Shown here: positions 22,191-30,945 of the stretch, piece after piece
Layout of the letters: each line of letters opens with the position of its first letter
How positions within the stretch are numbered: position 1 is the stretch's first letter
Assembly (NCBI RefSeq): GCF_008033135.1
Contig: NZ_CP041335.1
Span: forward strand, 1,213,513 to 1,277,512
Reading direction: 5' to 3'
Source of the DNA: Chitinolyticbacter meiyuanensis
GTDB taxonomy: Bacteria > Pseudomonadota > Gammaproteobacteria > Burkholderiales > Chitinibacteraceae
Length of the DNA stretch: 64,000 nt
Made by a program: the position numbers and the translations under genes
Notes under the pieces: model-generated
Seen by the model: only the letters and a program-made list of their open reading frames with translations
What the model was told of the DNA's origin: nothing
The model's database searches: none

Positions 22191-22541
22191 TCAAGCGTTT
22201 GCAGAGGGACGGACGTTGGATTCGCCCTGATTCCCTTCGGCGAGGGTGGTGCGGGTGGACGATTCGCCCTGGTTGCCCTCAGCCAGGGTCGTACGAGTGG
22301 ACGATTCGCCTTGGTTGCCCTCAGCCAGTGTCGTGCGGGTAGACGACTCACCCTGATTGCCCTCGGCAAGGGTAGTGCGGGTGGACGATTCGCCTTGATT
22401 GCCTTCAGCCAGCTTGTAAGAGACGGCAGTCGTGCCTTGTGCGCCTTCGGAATAGTTTTGGGCGGGATTGGCTTGGGCATATGCGCCGAGTGCAAGGGTG
22501 GCACCGGCGATCAGGGCGGAGAGTTGGGTCAAGGTTTTCAT
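22191..22541 (-). CDS. Secreted low-complexity protein of 14-residue tandem repeats
   Basis: The protein has 116 residues. A signal peptide of about 22 residues (MKTLTQLSALIAGATLALGAYA) is followed by YSEGAQGTTAVSYK. Then come five copies of a 14-residue unit with core LAEGNQGESSTRTT, and the end NVRPSANA. The mature protein is hydrophilic, rich in Ser, Thr, Gly, Gln and Glu, and has no Cys or aromatic residues apart from two Tyr before the repeats. I do not recognise a family. It might be a periplasmic or surface protein of unfolded or beta-roll type. Repeat number could vary between strains. Confidence 0.75.
   Translation of the reverse strand: MKTLTQLSALIAGATLALGAYAQANPAQNYSEGAQGTTAVSYKLAEGNQGESSTRTTLAEGNQGESSTRTTLAEGNQGESSTRTTLAEGNQGESSTRTTLAEGNQGESNVRPSANA
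22219..22416. repeat. Five tandem 42-bp repeats inside the small secreted protein gene
   Basis: Units run 22219-22260, 22261-22302, 22303-22344, 22345-22386 and a diverged fifth from 22387. Each starts GATTCGCC(C/T)TG or a one- to two-base variant, and most substitutions are synonymous. This implies in-frame expansion plus selection on the peptide. Confidence 0.9.
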
Positions 22542-22913
22542 GTCTGCAAGTCCTCATGTATCGGTTGGTGATCCACGTTGTCCTGGAGGCTTGTGGCTTC
22601 CTGCGCCGTGGTTCGTGAGTGCATTAAACGCCTAACGCAAATAGTTGTAAAGTAAATTATATTGTTCCAGACGAAATGCTGTTTTGCAAAATGCGGAGCA
22701 ATTCCACACAAAGACTTGTTGCTGAACGGTTTTGAGGAATTAACGCAAGTCCTGTGACGGGATTGGCAGGCTTGTCTTTCCCGATAAACGGCATGCTGTA
22801 ATGGCTTTGCTCCAGGAGCAGCGGGTGGAGTGGGCGTCGACATGGTCAACGAACCCATGACAGCCGCCTGCATCCGCGTTTACCCTGCAAGCAAAGAAAC
22901 AGGGGAGCGGGCG
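22542..22913. other. AT-rich intergenic region with the repeat-protein promoter
   Basis: No gene is evident in these 372 bp. The middle part is much more AT-rich than its surroundings. On the minus strand a perfect TATAAT (22656-22661) suggests the promoter of the repeat protein, but no good -35 box is seen at normal spacing. The right part leads into the DUF2339 gene. Confidence 0.5.
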
Positions 22914-25607
22914 ATGTGGAAGGTGGTGGCAGGCGTATTCGGGTTGGTGTTGTGGGCGGTGGTCGGAGATATCGGTTGGCTGACTGCTGCGTTGTTGTTC
23001 GGGTTCTGGCTCGATGGCCGTGCGCGTTGGCAGGCGCTGGAGGCACGACTTGCCGCGCTGGAGGGCGCTCCACGTGTAGAGTCCACGCTGAAGACCCCTG
23101 CAGTGCCAATTCAGGCCATTGCCGAATCGTCACTGCCCACGCCGGTTGCCGACGTGCCACCCCCACCCGTGTCGGCGGTAGCTCCTGCTCAGGCTGAATC
23201 GCCAGCGGTTGTTGAGGTACCTGCGCCTGCCCAGGTCGCGGCGCCAGCCCCGCTGACGAAGCCGGTCGCCATGCCCGTCTCCGCGCCGCGAACCGGGCCC
23301 GGCCCGCTCGAGCAGGCTTGGGACGCCGCACGGGCCTGGCTGTTTGGTGGCAACACCGTGGTGCGGATCGGCATCCTCATCCTGTTCTTCGGTGTCGGCT
23401 TTTTGATCAAGTACGCGGCTGATCACAGCCTGCTACCGATCGAGCTGCGGCTCGCTGGTGTGGCTTTCGGGGCGATCGCCTTGCTGGTGACGGGCTGGCG
23501 CCTAGTCGAGCGGCGGCGTGGTTACGCGCTGGTGTTGCAGGGCGGCGGCATAGGGCTGCTGTACCTGACTGCCTTTGGCGCGCTCAAACTGTACCAATTG
23601 TTGCCGGCGGCGTATGCGATGGCCTTGATGGTGGCCTTCTGCGGGCTTTCCGCGTGGCTGGCCATCCGCCAGGACGCGCGCTCGCTGGCGGTGATGGGCA
23701 GCATCGGCGGCTTCCTTGCGCCCATCCTCGCCTCCACCGGCAGTGGCAACCATGTACTGCTGTTCAGCTACTACGCGTTGCTGAACGCCGGCATCTTTGC
23801 CATCGCCTGGTTCAAAGCCTGGCGGCCGCTGAATCTGGTCGGCTTCGTATTCACCTTCGGAATCGGCACCGCGTGGGGCGTGCAGTCGTACCAGCCGGCG
23901 TTGTTTGCCTCGACCGAACCCTTCCTGATCCTGTTCTTCGCCGCCTACCTCGCCATTGCCGTGCTGTATGCGCTGCGACAAGGGCCGTTGCGCGGCGCGG
24001 TCGACAGCACGTTGGTGTTTGGCACCCCGCTGGTCGGCTTCGGCCTGCAGGCGGCGCTGGTGGCGCGTTACGAATTCGGCCTGGCCTACAGTGCCGTGGC
24101 GCTGGCCGCGGTCTACCTCGGGCTGGCCGGCTGGCTGCTGCGGCGCGGCGAGCAGGGGTTGCGGCTGCTGGCCGAGACTTTCATCGCGCTCGGGGTGATC
24201 TTCGCTACGCTGGCGATTCCGTTGGCGCTCGATGCACGCTGGACCAGTGCCGCCTGGGCAGTGGAGGGCGCGGGCGCCGTCTGGGTGGCGCTGCGCCAGC
24301 AACGCCGGCTGGCGCTGTGGTTCGGCCTGGCCTTACAGCTCGCTGCCGGGGTCGCGCTGGCGATCGACAGCCCTATGCCGGTGGACGTGGCCTGGCTCAA
24401 TCATCGCTGTGTCGGCGGCGTGCTGCTGGCGGCGAGCTGGTGGTTCAGCGCCTGGCGCTTGCAGACGGTGGTGCGACCGCTGTACCGCGGGCTGTCGATC
24501 GGTTTCGCGGCACTGGGGCTGCTGGCATGGCTGGTGGCCTTGCTGGCGGAGATCGAGCGACTACAGTTCATCCTGCTGCCTGCCGGCCTGTGGCTGGCCG
24601 CGGCGACGGCCTTGCTGGCCTGGCTTGCCCACGAGCGCTTGAGCTGGCGCGATGCACGCTGGCCCGCGCTGCTGTTGCCGCTGGCCCTAGGCTGGATCGC
24701 GCTGGTGGATGGGCTCAATGTGCTGGATCGCTACGACCCGGCGTGGTGGCAGCCGTTGCGTGGCTGGGCACTGCTGGCCTGGCCGGCAGCGCTGCTGGTG
24801 GCCTGGTGGCTGCAGCGGCGCCTCGCCGAACCGGCGCTCGTCACGTTGCAACAGGTACTGCATGTCGTGCTCGCGATGTTGCTGCCCTTGCTGCTGGCCT
24901 TCCAGGTTGCGGGCTGGGTCAGTGCCTGGCAACCGCAGGGCGACTGGGCAGCGGCGAGCTGGGCCGCCGTGTTGGCCGCCGTCGTGCTGGCACTGCGCGG
25001 CCCGCTGCGGCAGCGGGAGGGCTGGCCGTGGCGGCCGTTCCATGCCGCGTACAGCGAATGGGCGGCGGGTGGACTGGCGCTGCTGATCGCGATCTGGACG
25101 CTGCCGGCGGCAAGCTGGTCCGCCGCGATGGCGCCACTGCCGTATCTGCCGCTCTTCAACCCGCTGGACCTCGTGACCATTCTGGCCGGGTTCGCATTGT
25201 GGCGCTGCCTGCCGCTGCTGCCTGAGCGCAGGGTGGGCTGGGCACTGTTCGCTGCCCTGGCGTTCATCTGGTTGAATGCCGTGCTGCTGCGAACCTTGCA
25301 CCACTGGGCACAGGTGCCGTGGCATGTCGACGCGCTGGCGCATTCGACGCTGGTCCATGCCACGTTGTCGCTGTGCTGGACGGTGCTGGCGCTGGCCGTG
25401 ATGGTCCTCGCGCATCGCCGCGCCTGGCGCGTGGTCTGGTTCGTGGGCGCGGGCCTGCTGGCCGTGGTGGTGGTCAAGCTGTTCCTGGTCGACCTGTCGC
25501 AGCTTTCCGGGGTGACGCGCATCGTGTCCTTCCTCGGTGTTGGCCTGCTGCTGTTGCTGATCGGTTACGTGTCGCCATTGCCGCCCGCCAGGGAGGAATC
25601 GGCATGA
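22914..25607 (+). CDS. DUF2339 polytopic membrane protein
   Basis: This protein of about 897 residues has an N-terminal signal-anchor-like helix. A Pro/Ala/Val-rich linker covers about residues 60-140, and the remaining about 750 residues form more than twenty hydrophobic segments. The conserved DUF2339 block ARAWLFGGNTVVRIGILIL is visible, followed by FFGVGFLIKYAADH. Function is unknown in the family. Start ATG 22914 is chosen for its AGGGGAG site and because it begins at the hydrophobic helix; an in-frame extension to 22830 is possible. It overlaps the next gene by 4 nt, making a fixed two-gene unit with DUF3999. Confidence 0.85.
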   Translation: MWKVVAGVFGLVLWAVVGDIGWLTAALLFGFWLDGRARWQALEARLAALEGAPRVESTLKTPAVPIQAIAESSLPTPVADVPPPPVSAVAPAQAESPAVVEVPAPAQVAAPAPLTKPVAMPVSAPRTGPGPLEQAWDAARAWLFGGNTVVRIGILILFFGVGFLIKYAADHSLLPIELRLAGVAFGAIALLVTGWRLVERRRGYALVLQGGGIGLLYLTAFGALKLYQLLPAAYAMALMVAFCGLSAWLAIRQDARSLAVMGSIGGFLAPILASTGSGNHVLLFSYYALLNAGIFAIAWFKAWRPLNLVGFVFTFGIGTAWGVQSYQPALFASTEPFLILFFAAYLAIAVLYALRQGPLRGAVDSTLVFGTPLVGFGLQAALVARYEFGLAYSAVALAAVYLGLAGWLLRRGEQGLRLLAETFIALGVIFATLAIPLALDARWTSAAWAVEGAGAVWVALRQQRRLALWFGLALQLAAGVALAIDSPMPVDVAWLNHRCVGGVLLAASWWFSAWRLQTVVRPLYRGLSIGFAALGLLAWLVALLAEIERLQFILLPAGLWLAAATALLAWLAHERLSWRDARWPALLLPLALGWIALVDGLNVLDRYDPAWWQPLRGWALLAWPAALLVAWWLQRRLAEPALVTLQQVLHVVLAMLLPLLLAFQVAGWVSAWQPQGDWAAASWAAVLAAVVLALRGPLRQREGWPWRPFHAAYSEWAAGGLALLIAIWTLPAASWSAAMAPLPYLPLFNPLDLVTILAGFALWRCLPLLPERRVGWALFAALAFIWLNAVLLRTLHHWAQVPWHVDALAHSTLVHATLSLCWTVLALAVMVLAHRRAWRVVWFVGAGLLAVVVVKLFLVDLSQLSGVTRIVSFLGVGLLLLLIGYVSPLPPAREESA

Positions 25608-26896
25608 GGCACGGGTTGGGTTTGTTGCTGTTGGCTACCGGTATCGCCACGGCTGCGCCGGCACCGCAGGATTTTGCCCGCTATGCGCCGCTGCAGACGC
25701 AAGATGCGGCGGCGCTCTATCGCGCTGCACTGAACGCCGATGTATATCGCCATGCCACCGAGGCCGGGCTGGGGGACATGCGGGTGTTCAACGGCCAGGG
25801 CGAGATCGTGCCGCATGCGCTGGAACCGATGCCGCCGGTGACACGGCCGCCTTCGCCGATCAGCGTGCCGTTCTTCGCCGAGGCGCGTTCTGCCACCACC
25901 GAAGGCCGGGTCGCGGTCAGCGTGGAGGCGCGGGCCGACGGTACGCTGGTCTCGGTGCAGCCGGGTCGGCCCATCCCCCTGGCCAGGGCACAGCGCGTGT
26001 TGGTCGACGCCAGTGGCGTGAAGCGGCCGCTGGCGCGGCTGGATCTCGATTGGGCCGAGGCGCGCTTCCAGGGCCAGCTGCGGCTGGAGGCCAGCGATGA
26101 CCTGCAATCCTGGCGCGCCATCGCCGAAGCCGAGTTGCTGCGCCTGCAACAAGGCGGGCAGCGGCTGGAGCGGCGCAGCATCAGCTTTGAGCCGACCACT
26201 GCACGCTACCTGCGCTTGCAATGGAGCGGCGCCGCGCCGACGCTGACCGCCGTGCGCGTGGTGCCGCAGGCCGAGGCCGCCTTGCCGGCTCGGGTCTGGT
26301 TGAGTCCTCAGCCCGTCGACGATCCCGATGGTTACCATTTCGTCCTCGCCAATGTGGCGCCGGCCGATCGCCTACGTATCCGGCTGCCACAAACCAACAC
26401 CGTGGCGCAGGTGACGATCGAAGCCCGCTTTGCCAGCAATGGGCCGTGGCACCCGATTGCCCGCGCTCGGCTTTACCGGTTGCAGCAGGGCGGGGCCGAG
26501 GCCCGCAATGGCGATCTGGTGGTCCCGGCCCGGATATATCGCGAATGGCGTGTGCGGGTCGATGGTGGCAAGACCTTGCTGGGTGCAGGTCAACCCACGC
26601 TGCAGATCGGCTGGGTGCCGCAGCAGCTGGTGTGGCTGGCGCGCGGCCAGCCGCCGTTCGTGCTTGGCTATGGCCAGCGTGATCTGCCGACAGCGGCGGG
26701 TGGCAACCTGAGCGTGGCCGGCGCCCAGCCGGGCAATGCCACGCTGGGCCCGGCGCGTGACGGCACGCCGCAGCCGGAGCCATGGCTGGCTGGCGACGCG
26801 ATGCGCCGCTGGGTACTGTGGGCGGTGCTGCTGCTGGCGGTTGCCGTACTGGGCGGCATGGCCTGGCGGCTGGCGCGGCGCAGTGACGGTATGTGA
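25604..26896 (+). CDS. DUF3999 family secreted/membrane-anchored protein
   Basis: The protein has 430 residues. A signal peptide (residues 1-18, ending TAAPAPQ) is followed by DFARYAPLQTQDAAALYRAA. The bulk is beta-rich and looks periplasmic, with two discoidin-like segments (LRLEASDDLQSWRAIAEAEL; ARYLRLQWSG). A single C-terminal transmembrane helix (WVLWAVLLLAVAVLGGMAW) ends in Arg-rich cytoplasmic residues. DUF3999 genes are regularly paired with DUF2339 genes, as here (ATGA overlap), suggesting a joint envelope complex of unknown task. Confidence 0.85.
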   Translation: MRHGLGLLLLATGIATAAPAPQDFARYAPLQTQDAAALYRAALNADVYRHATEAGLGDMRVFNGQGEIVPHALEPMPPVTRPPSPISVPFFAEARSATTEGRVAVSVEARADGTLVSVQPGRPIPLARAQRVLVDASGVKRPLARLDLDWAEARFQGQLRLEASDDLQSWRAIAEAELLRLQQGGQRLERRSISFEPTTARYLRLQWSGAAPTLTAVRVVPQAEAALPARVWLSPQPVDDPDGYHFVLANVAPADRLRIRLPQTNTVAQVTIEARFASNGPWHPIARARLYRLQQGGAEARNGDLVVPARIYREWRVRVDGGKTLLGAGQPTLQIGWVPQQLVWLARGQPPFVLGYGQRDLPTAAGGNLSVAGAQPGNATLGPARDGTPQPEPWLAGDAMRRWVLWAVLLLAVAVLGGMAWRLARRSDGM

Positions 26897-26936
26897 CAGC
26901 CGCTAAGTCGGCGCTGGCGCTTGCTACAATCGCGCC

Positions 26937-28223
26937 ATGTTTTCGCAAGCCCTGCCTGCCGTTCCCGATCTCGCCGCGCTCGCCGCCGTGCGGTCGGCGG
27001 CCTTTCCCGCGTTGTTCCAGTCCAGTCAAGACAAGGGCTGGGACATCCTGTTTGCCCTGCCCGGGGTGCGGCGCTGCTTTGCCGCCCACGAGCAACAGGC
27101 CTTCCTTGCCGAGCTCGATGGCCTGCCGCTGGCCGGCGAGCCGGCCGGACCATGGCCGTTTGCCGGTGGCTGGGTGGTCTATGCCGGCTACGAGCTGCTG
27201 GAGGCGTTCGAGCCGACGGTGCCGGCGCGCCAGGACGACGGCCCGCGTGCCGCGCTGATCCGCTGCCCGGCGGCGGTACTGGTCGAGCGCGCCACGCAGC
27301 AGGCCTGGCTGGTGGCCGAGACCGCTGCGCAGCTCTCCGAGCTCGCCGAGCTCGTCGCCGCCGCGCCAAAGTGGCAGCCGCAGCCGCTCGTGGTGGCATC
27401 GGTGACCGAGGACGATCCGCAAGCCTTTCTCGATGGCGTGGCTGCGTGCCAGCGCTACATCGTCGAGGGCGATGTGTTCCAGGTGAACCTGTCGCGCGGC
27501 TGGGATGTGGCGCTTGCCGCCGGTGGTGCGCATGATCTCTACGCCGCGCTGCGTCGGGCCAATCCCGCACCGTTCTCGGCGCTGTTCGATCTGGGCGAAG
27601 GGCGGCATATCGTCAGCTCGTCGCCGGAGCGGTTGGTGAGCGTGCAGGGTGAGCTGGTACAGACCCGACCCATCGCCGGCACCCATCCACGCGGTGCCAC
27701 GCCGGACGAGGACGCCGCGCTCAAGGCCCGGCTGATCGGTACGGTGAAGGAACGGGCCGAGCACATCATGCTGGTCGACCTGGAACGCAACGATCTCGGC
27801 CGCATCGCCGTGCCGGGCTCCGTGCAGGTGGATGAGCTGATGGCGGTGGCGAGCTATGCCTTTGTCCACCATATCGAATCCAATATCCGCGCCCGGTTGA
27901 GGTCTGGCATCACGCCGCGCCAGCTGCTGCGCGCGCTGTTTCCCGGTGGCACCATCACCGGCTGCCCCAAGGTGCGCTGCATGCAGATCATCCGCGAGCT
28001 GGAGGATCGGTCCCGGCTGGCCTACACCGGCAGCGTCGGCTACATCGGCGTCGATGGTCAGGCCGATTTCAACATCCTGATCCGCAGCTTCATGCAGTGC
28101 GGATCGCAGCTGTATTTCCGCGCCGGTGCCGGCATCGTTGCCGATTCGGATGCTGGGCGCGAGCTGCAGGAAACGCGGCACAAGGCGCGCGGATTGCTGC
28201 GGGCGCTGGGAGTGGCAGGATGA
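26937..28223 (+). CDS. pabB: Aminodeoxychorismate synthase component I
   Basis: This 428-residue chorismate-binding enzyme turns chorismate and ammonia to 4-amino-4-deoxychorismate for folate. The C-terminal half shows the family motifs FQVNLSR, FDLGEGRHIVSSSPERL, DLERNDLGRIA, FPGGTITGCPK and AYTGSVGYIG. Oddly the loop reads PIAGTHPRG, with Ala where E. coli PabB has the Lys of PIKGT; Ala is the TrpE-like state. The coupling by ATGA overlap to pabC argues for the folate role. Anthranilate synthase is the alternative. The N-terminal domain is short. Confidence 0.85.
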   Translation: MFSQALPAVPDLAALAAVRSAAFPALFQSSQDKGWDILFALPGVRRCFAAHEQQAFLAELDGLPLAGEPAGPWPFAGGWVVYAGYELLEAFEPTVPARQDDGPRAALIRCPAAVLVERATQQAWLVAETAAQLSELAELVAAAPKWQPQPLVVASVTEDDPQAFLDGVAACQRYIVEGDVFQVNLSRGWDVALAAGGAHDLYAALRRANPAPFSALFDLGEGRHIVSSSPERLVSVQGELVQTRPIAGTHPRGATPDEDAALKARLIGTVKERAEHIMLVDLERNDLGRIAVPGSVQVDELMAVASYAFVHHIESNIRARLRSGITPRQLLRALFPGGTITGCPKVRCMQIIRELEDRSRLAYTGSVGYIGVDGQADFNILIRSFMQCGSQLYFRAGAGIVADSDAGRELQETRHKARGLLRALGVAG

Positions 28224-29044
28224 CGCGGTTGGTCGATGGCGTACCGGCAGAGAGCTTGCCGCTGACGGATCGCGCGGTGCAGTTCGGCGATGGCGTGTTC
28301 CGTACCGTGCGTTGCGATGGCGGGGGCGTGCGCTTCTGGCGCAGGCAATACGACAAGCTCGCCGCCGATGGGGCCGCGCTCGGCATCGTGGTGCCTCCGC
28401 GCGAGGTGTTCGAAGCGGATATCCGATTGCTGGCGCTCGGCGACGCTGCGCTCAAGTTGATCGTGACCCGCGGCGAATCGGTGCGCGGCTATGCCGTGCC
28501 GGCCGATTGCCACCCGCATCGCATCGTGCAGGCCAGTGCATTGCCGCCACCATTGCCGGTGGAGGGCGTGCGCGTGCGCTGGTGCGAGACCCGCGCGGGC
28601 TGGCAACCGGCGCTGGCAGGCATCAAGCACCTGAACCGGCTGGAAAACGTACTGGCACGGCGCGAATGGTCGGATCCGACCATTTTTGAAGGCTTGCTGC
28701 TCGATCGGGATGGCCATGTGCTCGAAGGTGTGCTGAGCAATGTGCTGGCCCTGTCCGGCAAGGTGCTGTTCACGCCGCGGCTCGATGGCGCAGGCGTGGC
28801 TGGCGTGATGCGTGCGGTGCTGTGCGAAGCGGCGGCCCGCTGCGGCTTGCAGGTGCGGCATGCCGCGTTGACGCCAGCGGCGTTGCTGGCAGCCGACCGG
28901 CTTTATCTATGCAACAGCCTGATTGGCCTCACGCCGGTGCGCGAGCTGGCCGGCCAGCACTGGGGCGCACATGCGCTTGACGCCACGCTGCAGGCGCAAT
29001 TGCAATCGATGATCGAGGAAGAAACGTGGCGGTACGAACGCTGA
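28220..29044 (+). CDS. pabC: Aminodeoxychorismate lyase (class IV PLP)
   Basis: This 274-residue fold-type IV PLP enzyme releases pyruvate from aminodeoxychorismate to give p-aminobenzoate. The N-terminal DRAVQFGDGVFRTVR, the PLP Lys in IKHLNRLENVLARREW, the Glu/Asn segment VLEGVLSNVLAL and the C-terminal NSLIGLTPVREL are clear. It overlaps pabB by 4 nt and the next small gene by 19 nt. The usual follower mltG is absent here. Confidence 0.92.
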   Translation: MTRLVDGVPAESLPLTDRAVQFGDGVFRTVRCDGGGVRFWRRQYDKLAADGAALGIVVPPREVFEADIRLLALGDAALKLIVTRGESVRGYAVPADCHPHRIVQASALPPPLPVEGVRVRWCETRAGWQPALAGIKHLNRLENVLARREWSDPTIFEGLLLDRDGHVLEGVLSNVLALSGKVLFTPRLDGAGVAGVMRAVLCEAAARCGLQVRHAALTPAALLAADRLYLCNSLIGLTPVRELAGQHWGAHALDATLQAQLQSMIEEETWRYER

Positions 29045-29340
29045 CGCTGGGCGCGTTGCTGCTGGTGGCGGGTGCCGCCAGTGCTGCGGACAGTCGTTAC
29101 AACCCGGAGAAACTGGCGGCGCTGGATCGGCAGCGTTGCGAAAAGCTGGTAAAGGAACGCGAGGTGATCGACAAGCGCCTGGTCCGCGAGCGCCAGCCGT
29201 ACAACGTGCGCAAGCTCGAGGAGCGGCGCGGGCAGGTGGAAGAGGAGTACGCGCGCTATGGCCGCTGCGCCAAGGTGATGGCACCGACGCCCACGCCACC
29301 GGTGACCGCTGTGCCGGTGACGCCTGCCAAATCCAGATAG
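29026..29340 (+). CDS. Small secreted coiled-coil protein, 104 residues
   Basis: The gene begins with GTG 29026 inside the end of pabC. A signal peptide of about 20 residues (LTLGALLLVAGAASAAD) is followed by a highly charged helix (residues 30-85) with two Cys (QRCEKL and GRCAKV) that could form a disulfide. A Pro/Thr/Val tail ends the protein. No family is recognised. It is presumably a periplasmic protein translated with pabC. Confidence 0.65.
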   Translation: MAVRTLTLGALLLVAGAASAADSRYNPEKLAALDRQRCEKLVKEREVIDKRLVRERQPYNVRKLEERRGQVEEEYARYGRCAKVMAPTPTPPVTAVPVTPAKSR

Positions 29341-29342
29341 TG

Positions 29343-30872
29343 TCAGGCGGCCAGACGCTGCAGCACGGAAAAGCGCGAGATTGCGGCATTCACCGTCTGT
29401 TCCAGCGCCGGATCGAGCCGGATGCGATAGCTCTTGCCCTGGGCCGAGAGCTGGAACTCGCGGTTGGCGGCGAAGAAGGCCTGCGGCAGCATCAGGAAGC
29501 GGCCCTGCGCGGTGGCGCCGGTTTCCGGTGAGTACAGGCCGAAGAAGCTGCGTTCGCTCTGGCTGGGTTTGAGTTCCACTACCACCGGGTTGGCGGCGAG
29601 GTTCTCGATGCCCACCTCGACCTGGCCGTCGCGGCGCCGGGTGATGCGGCGGATCACCCCGATGGTCAGGCCGTGTGCCTCGGTCTGGCCAAGCCCGACG
29701 ATCTCGCCGACCAGCAACCGGTCGTCGCCCTTGCCGCTGTAGTTCACGCCATAGCCACCAGCGCTCTCGTTGGCGACTTCCCAGTGCTCAGTGTCCACCC
29801 GGCGAGGCTGCCCACTCGGCGAGCGCAGGAAATGGATCACCTCCTCCAGCCCACGCACCACCTGCAGCCGCTTGCGCGTCATATGCCGCTCGTGGCGCCG
29901 TACCGGCGTCGGCACATCGCGTGACCACAGGTTGACGAGCTTGAGCATCAGCGCGAGGTTGGCAGGTTCCGCGGATTCCACCGGCAGCCCATGATCGAGC
30001 GGACTCTCACCACGCTGCAGCCGGTCATGCTGCTCCCGCACGTGCAGCACCAGCGCCTCGGTGAACCAGTAGCGCCAGTTCTCGCCGACCATGTCGCGGC
30101 GCAGCCGTTTCGGCGCCGAGGAGCCGGCGATGTTGATGGCGAACAGCTGGCGGTTGGGGCGGATCTGTGTTTCCAGCTCCATCCGCCCGGACCAGCGCTT
30201 CAGCCATTGCGCGGCGAGCTCGATCTGCGCGGGCTGCAGCTTGTCCGGCTGCGCCAGCGACAGCATCATCGCCTGCATGTACTCGCGCCGGGCATCGGTG
30301 ATCTCGGTGTGGGCGTAGGTCTGCAGCGGGGTCAGCGCGAACTGGTGTTGCTCGGCGTAGTGATACAGCCGGTGCAGGTTGCGCCAGACCTTGGCGTCGA
30401 CCTCCATATAGCGCAGGTAGGCCCACTTCACTTCCTGGCTGAAATGGGAGAGTGCGCGCAGGCCGAAGATCTGCAGCTGCTTGTCAAGGCCGCGGGCGCC
30501 GGTCTGGGTGGCCTGCTTGATGCAGAGCCGGTACGCCTCGCCCATCTGACGCCAGTAGGCAAGGATGGAGGGCAGTACCTGATGCGGGGCGGCGTGGTCG
30601 TCGATCAACTGGCCGAAATACACGTCGACCAGGTGGTTCTGCAGTGCCCGGGCCTTGTCGTCCAGATAAGGCACGGTGCGCATCCGCTCCTTCAGGCTGA
30701 TGCGCGCATTGCCGTTGAGCTGCTGCAGCGCCTTCACGATCTCGATATGCGCTTGCAGGATGTCGCTCTCGGGCAATTCCTGCATGAACATCGTTGCCGA
30801 TTTGAAGTCGTGTACGCCTTCCTGCGGTTCGCGGTTGAACAGCGCACCGATGAGGCCTTTGAAGTCGAACAT
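29343..30872 (-). CDS. PilZ-like domain protein, about 509 residues
   Basis: The protein is long and mostly helical over residues 1-320. Residues about 345-430 are beta-rich and include WEVANESAGGYGVNYSG, closely resembling the N.SxGG core of PilZ domains, next to RxVD (RRVDTEHW). PilZ domains bind cyclic di-GMP through an RxxxR plus DxSxxG pattern. Here the canonical RxxxR is not clear, so ligand binding is uncertain. Start ATG 30872 encodes MFDFKGLIGALFNR. It may link second-messenger state to motility or surface behaviour; this is inference. Confidence 0.65.
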   Translation of the reverse strand: MFDFKGLIGALFNREPQEGVHDFKSATMFMQELPESDILQAHIEIVKALQQLNGNARISLKERMRTVPYLDDKARALQNHLVDVYFGQLIDDHAAPHQVLPSILAYWRQMGEAYRLCIKQATQTGARGLDKQLQIFGLRALSHFSQEVKWAYLRYMEVDAKVWRNLHRLYHYAEQHQFALTPLQTYAHTEITDARREYMQAMMLSLAQPDKLQPAQIELAAQWLKRWSGRMELETQIRPNRQLFAINIAGSSAPKRLRRDMVGENWRYWFTEALVLHVREQHDRLQRGESPLDHGLPVESAEPANLALMLKLVNLWSRDVPTPVRRHERHMTRKRLQVVRGLEEVIHFLRSPSGQPRRVDTEHWEVANESAGGYGVNYSGKGDDRLLVGEIVGLGQTEAHGLTIGVIRRITRRRDGQVEVGIENLAANPVVVELKPSQSERSFFGLYSPETGATAQGRFLMLPQAFFAANREFQLSAQGKSYRIRLDPALEQTVNAAISRFSVLQRLAA

Positions 30873-30945
30873 GCGCTATTCCTCTCCGCCCGGGACTCGC
30901 GTGTGTCGCGAATATTGTCGTCAGCTTTAAGGTTAATGGCCGCTG

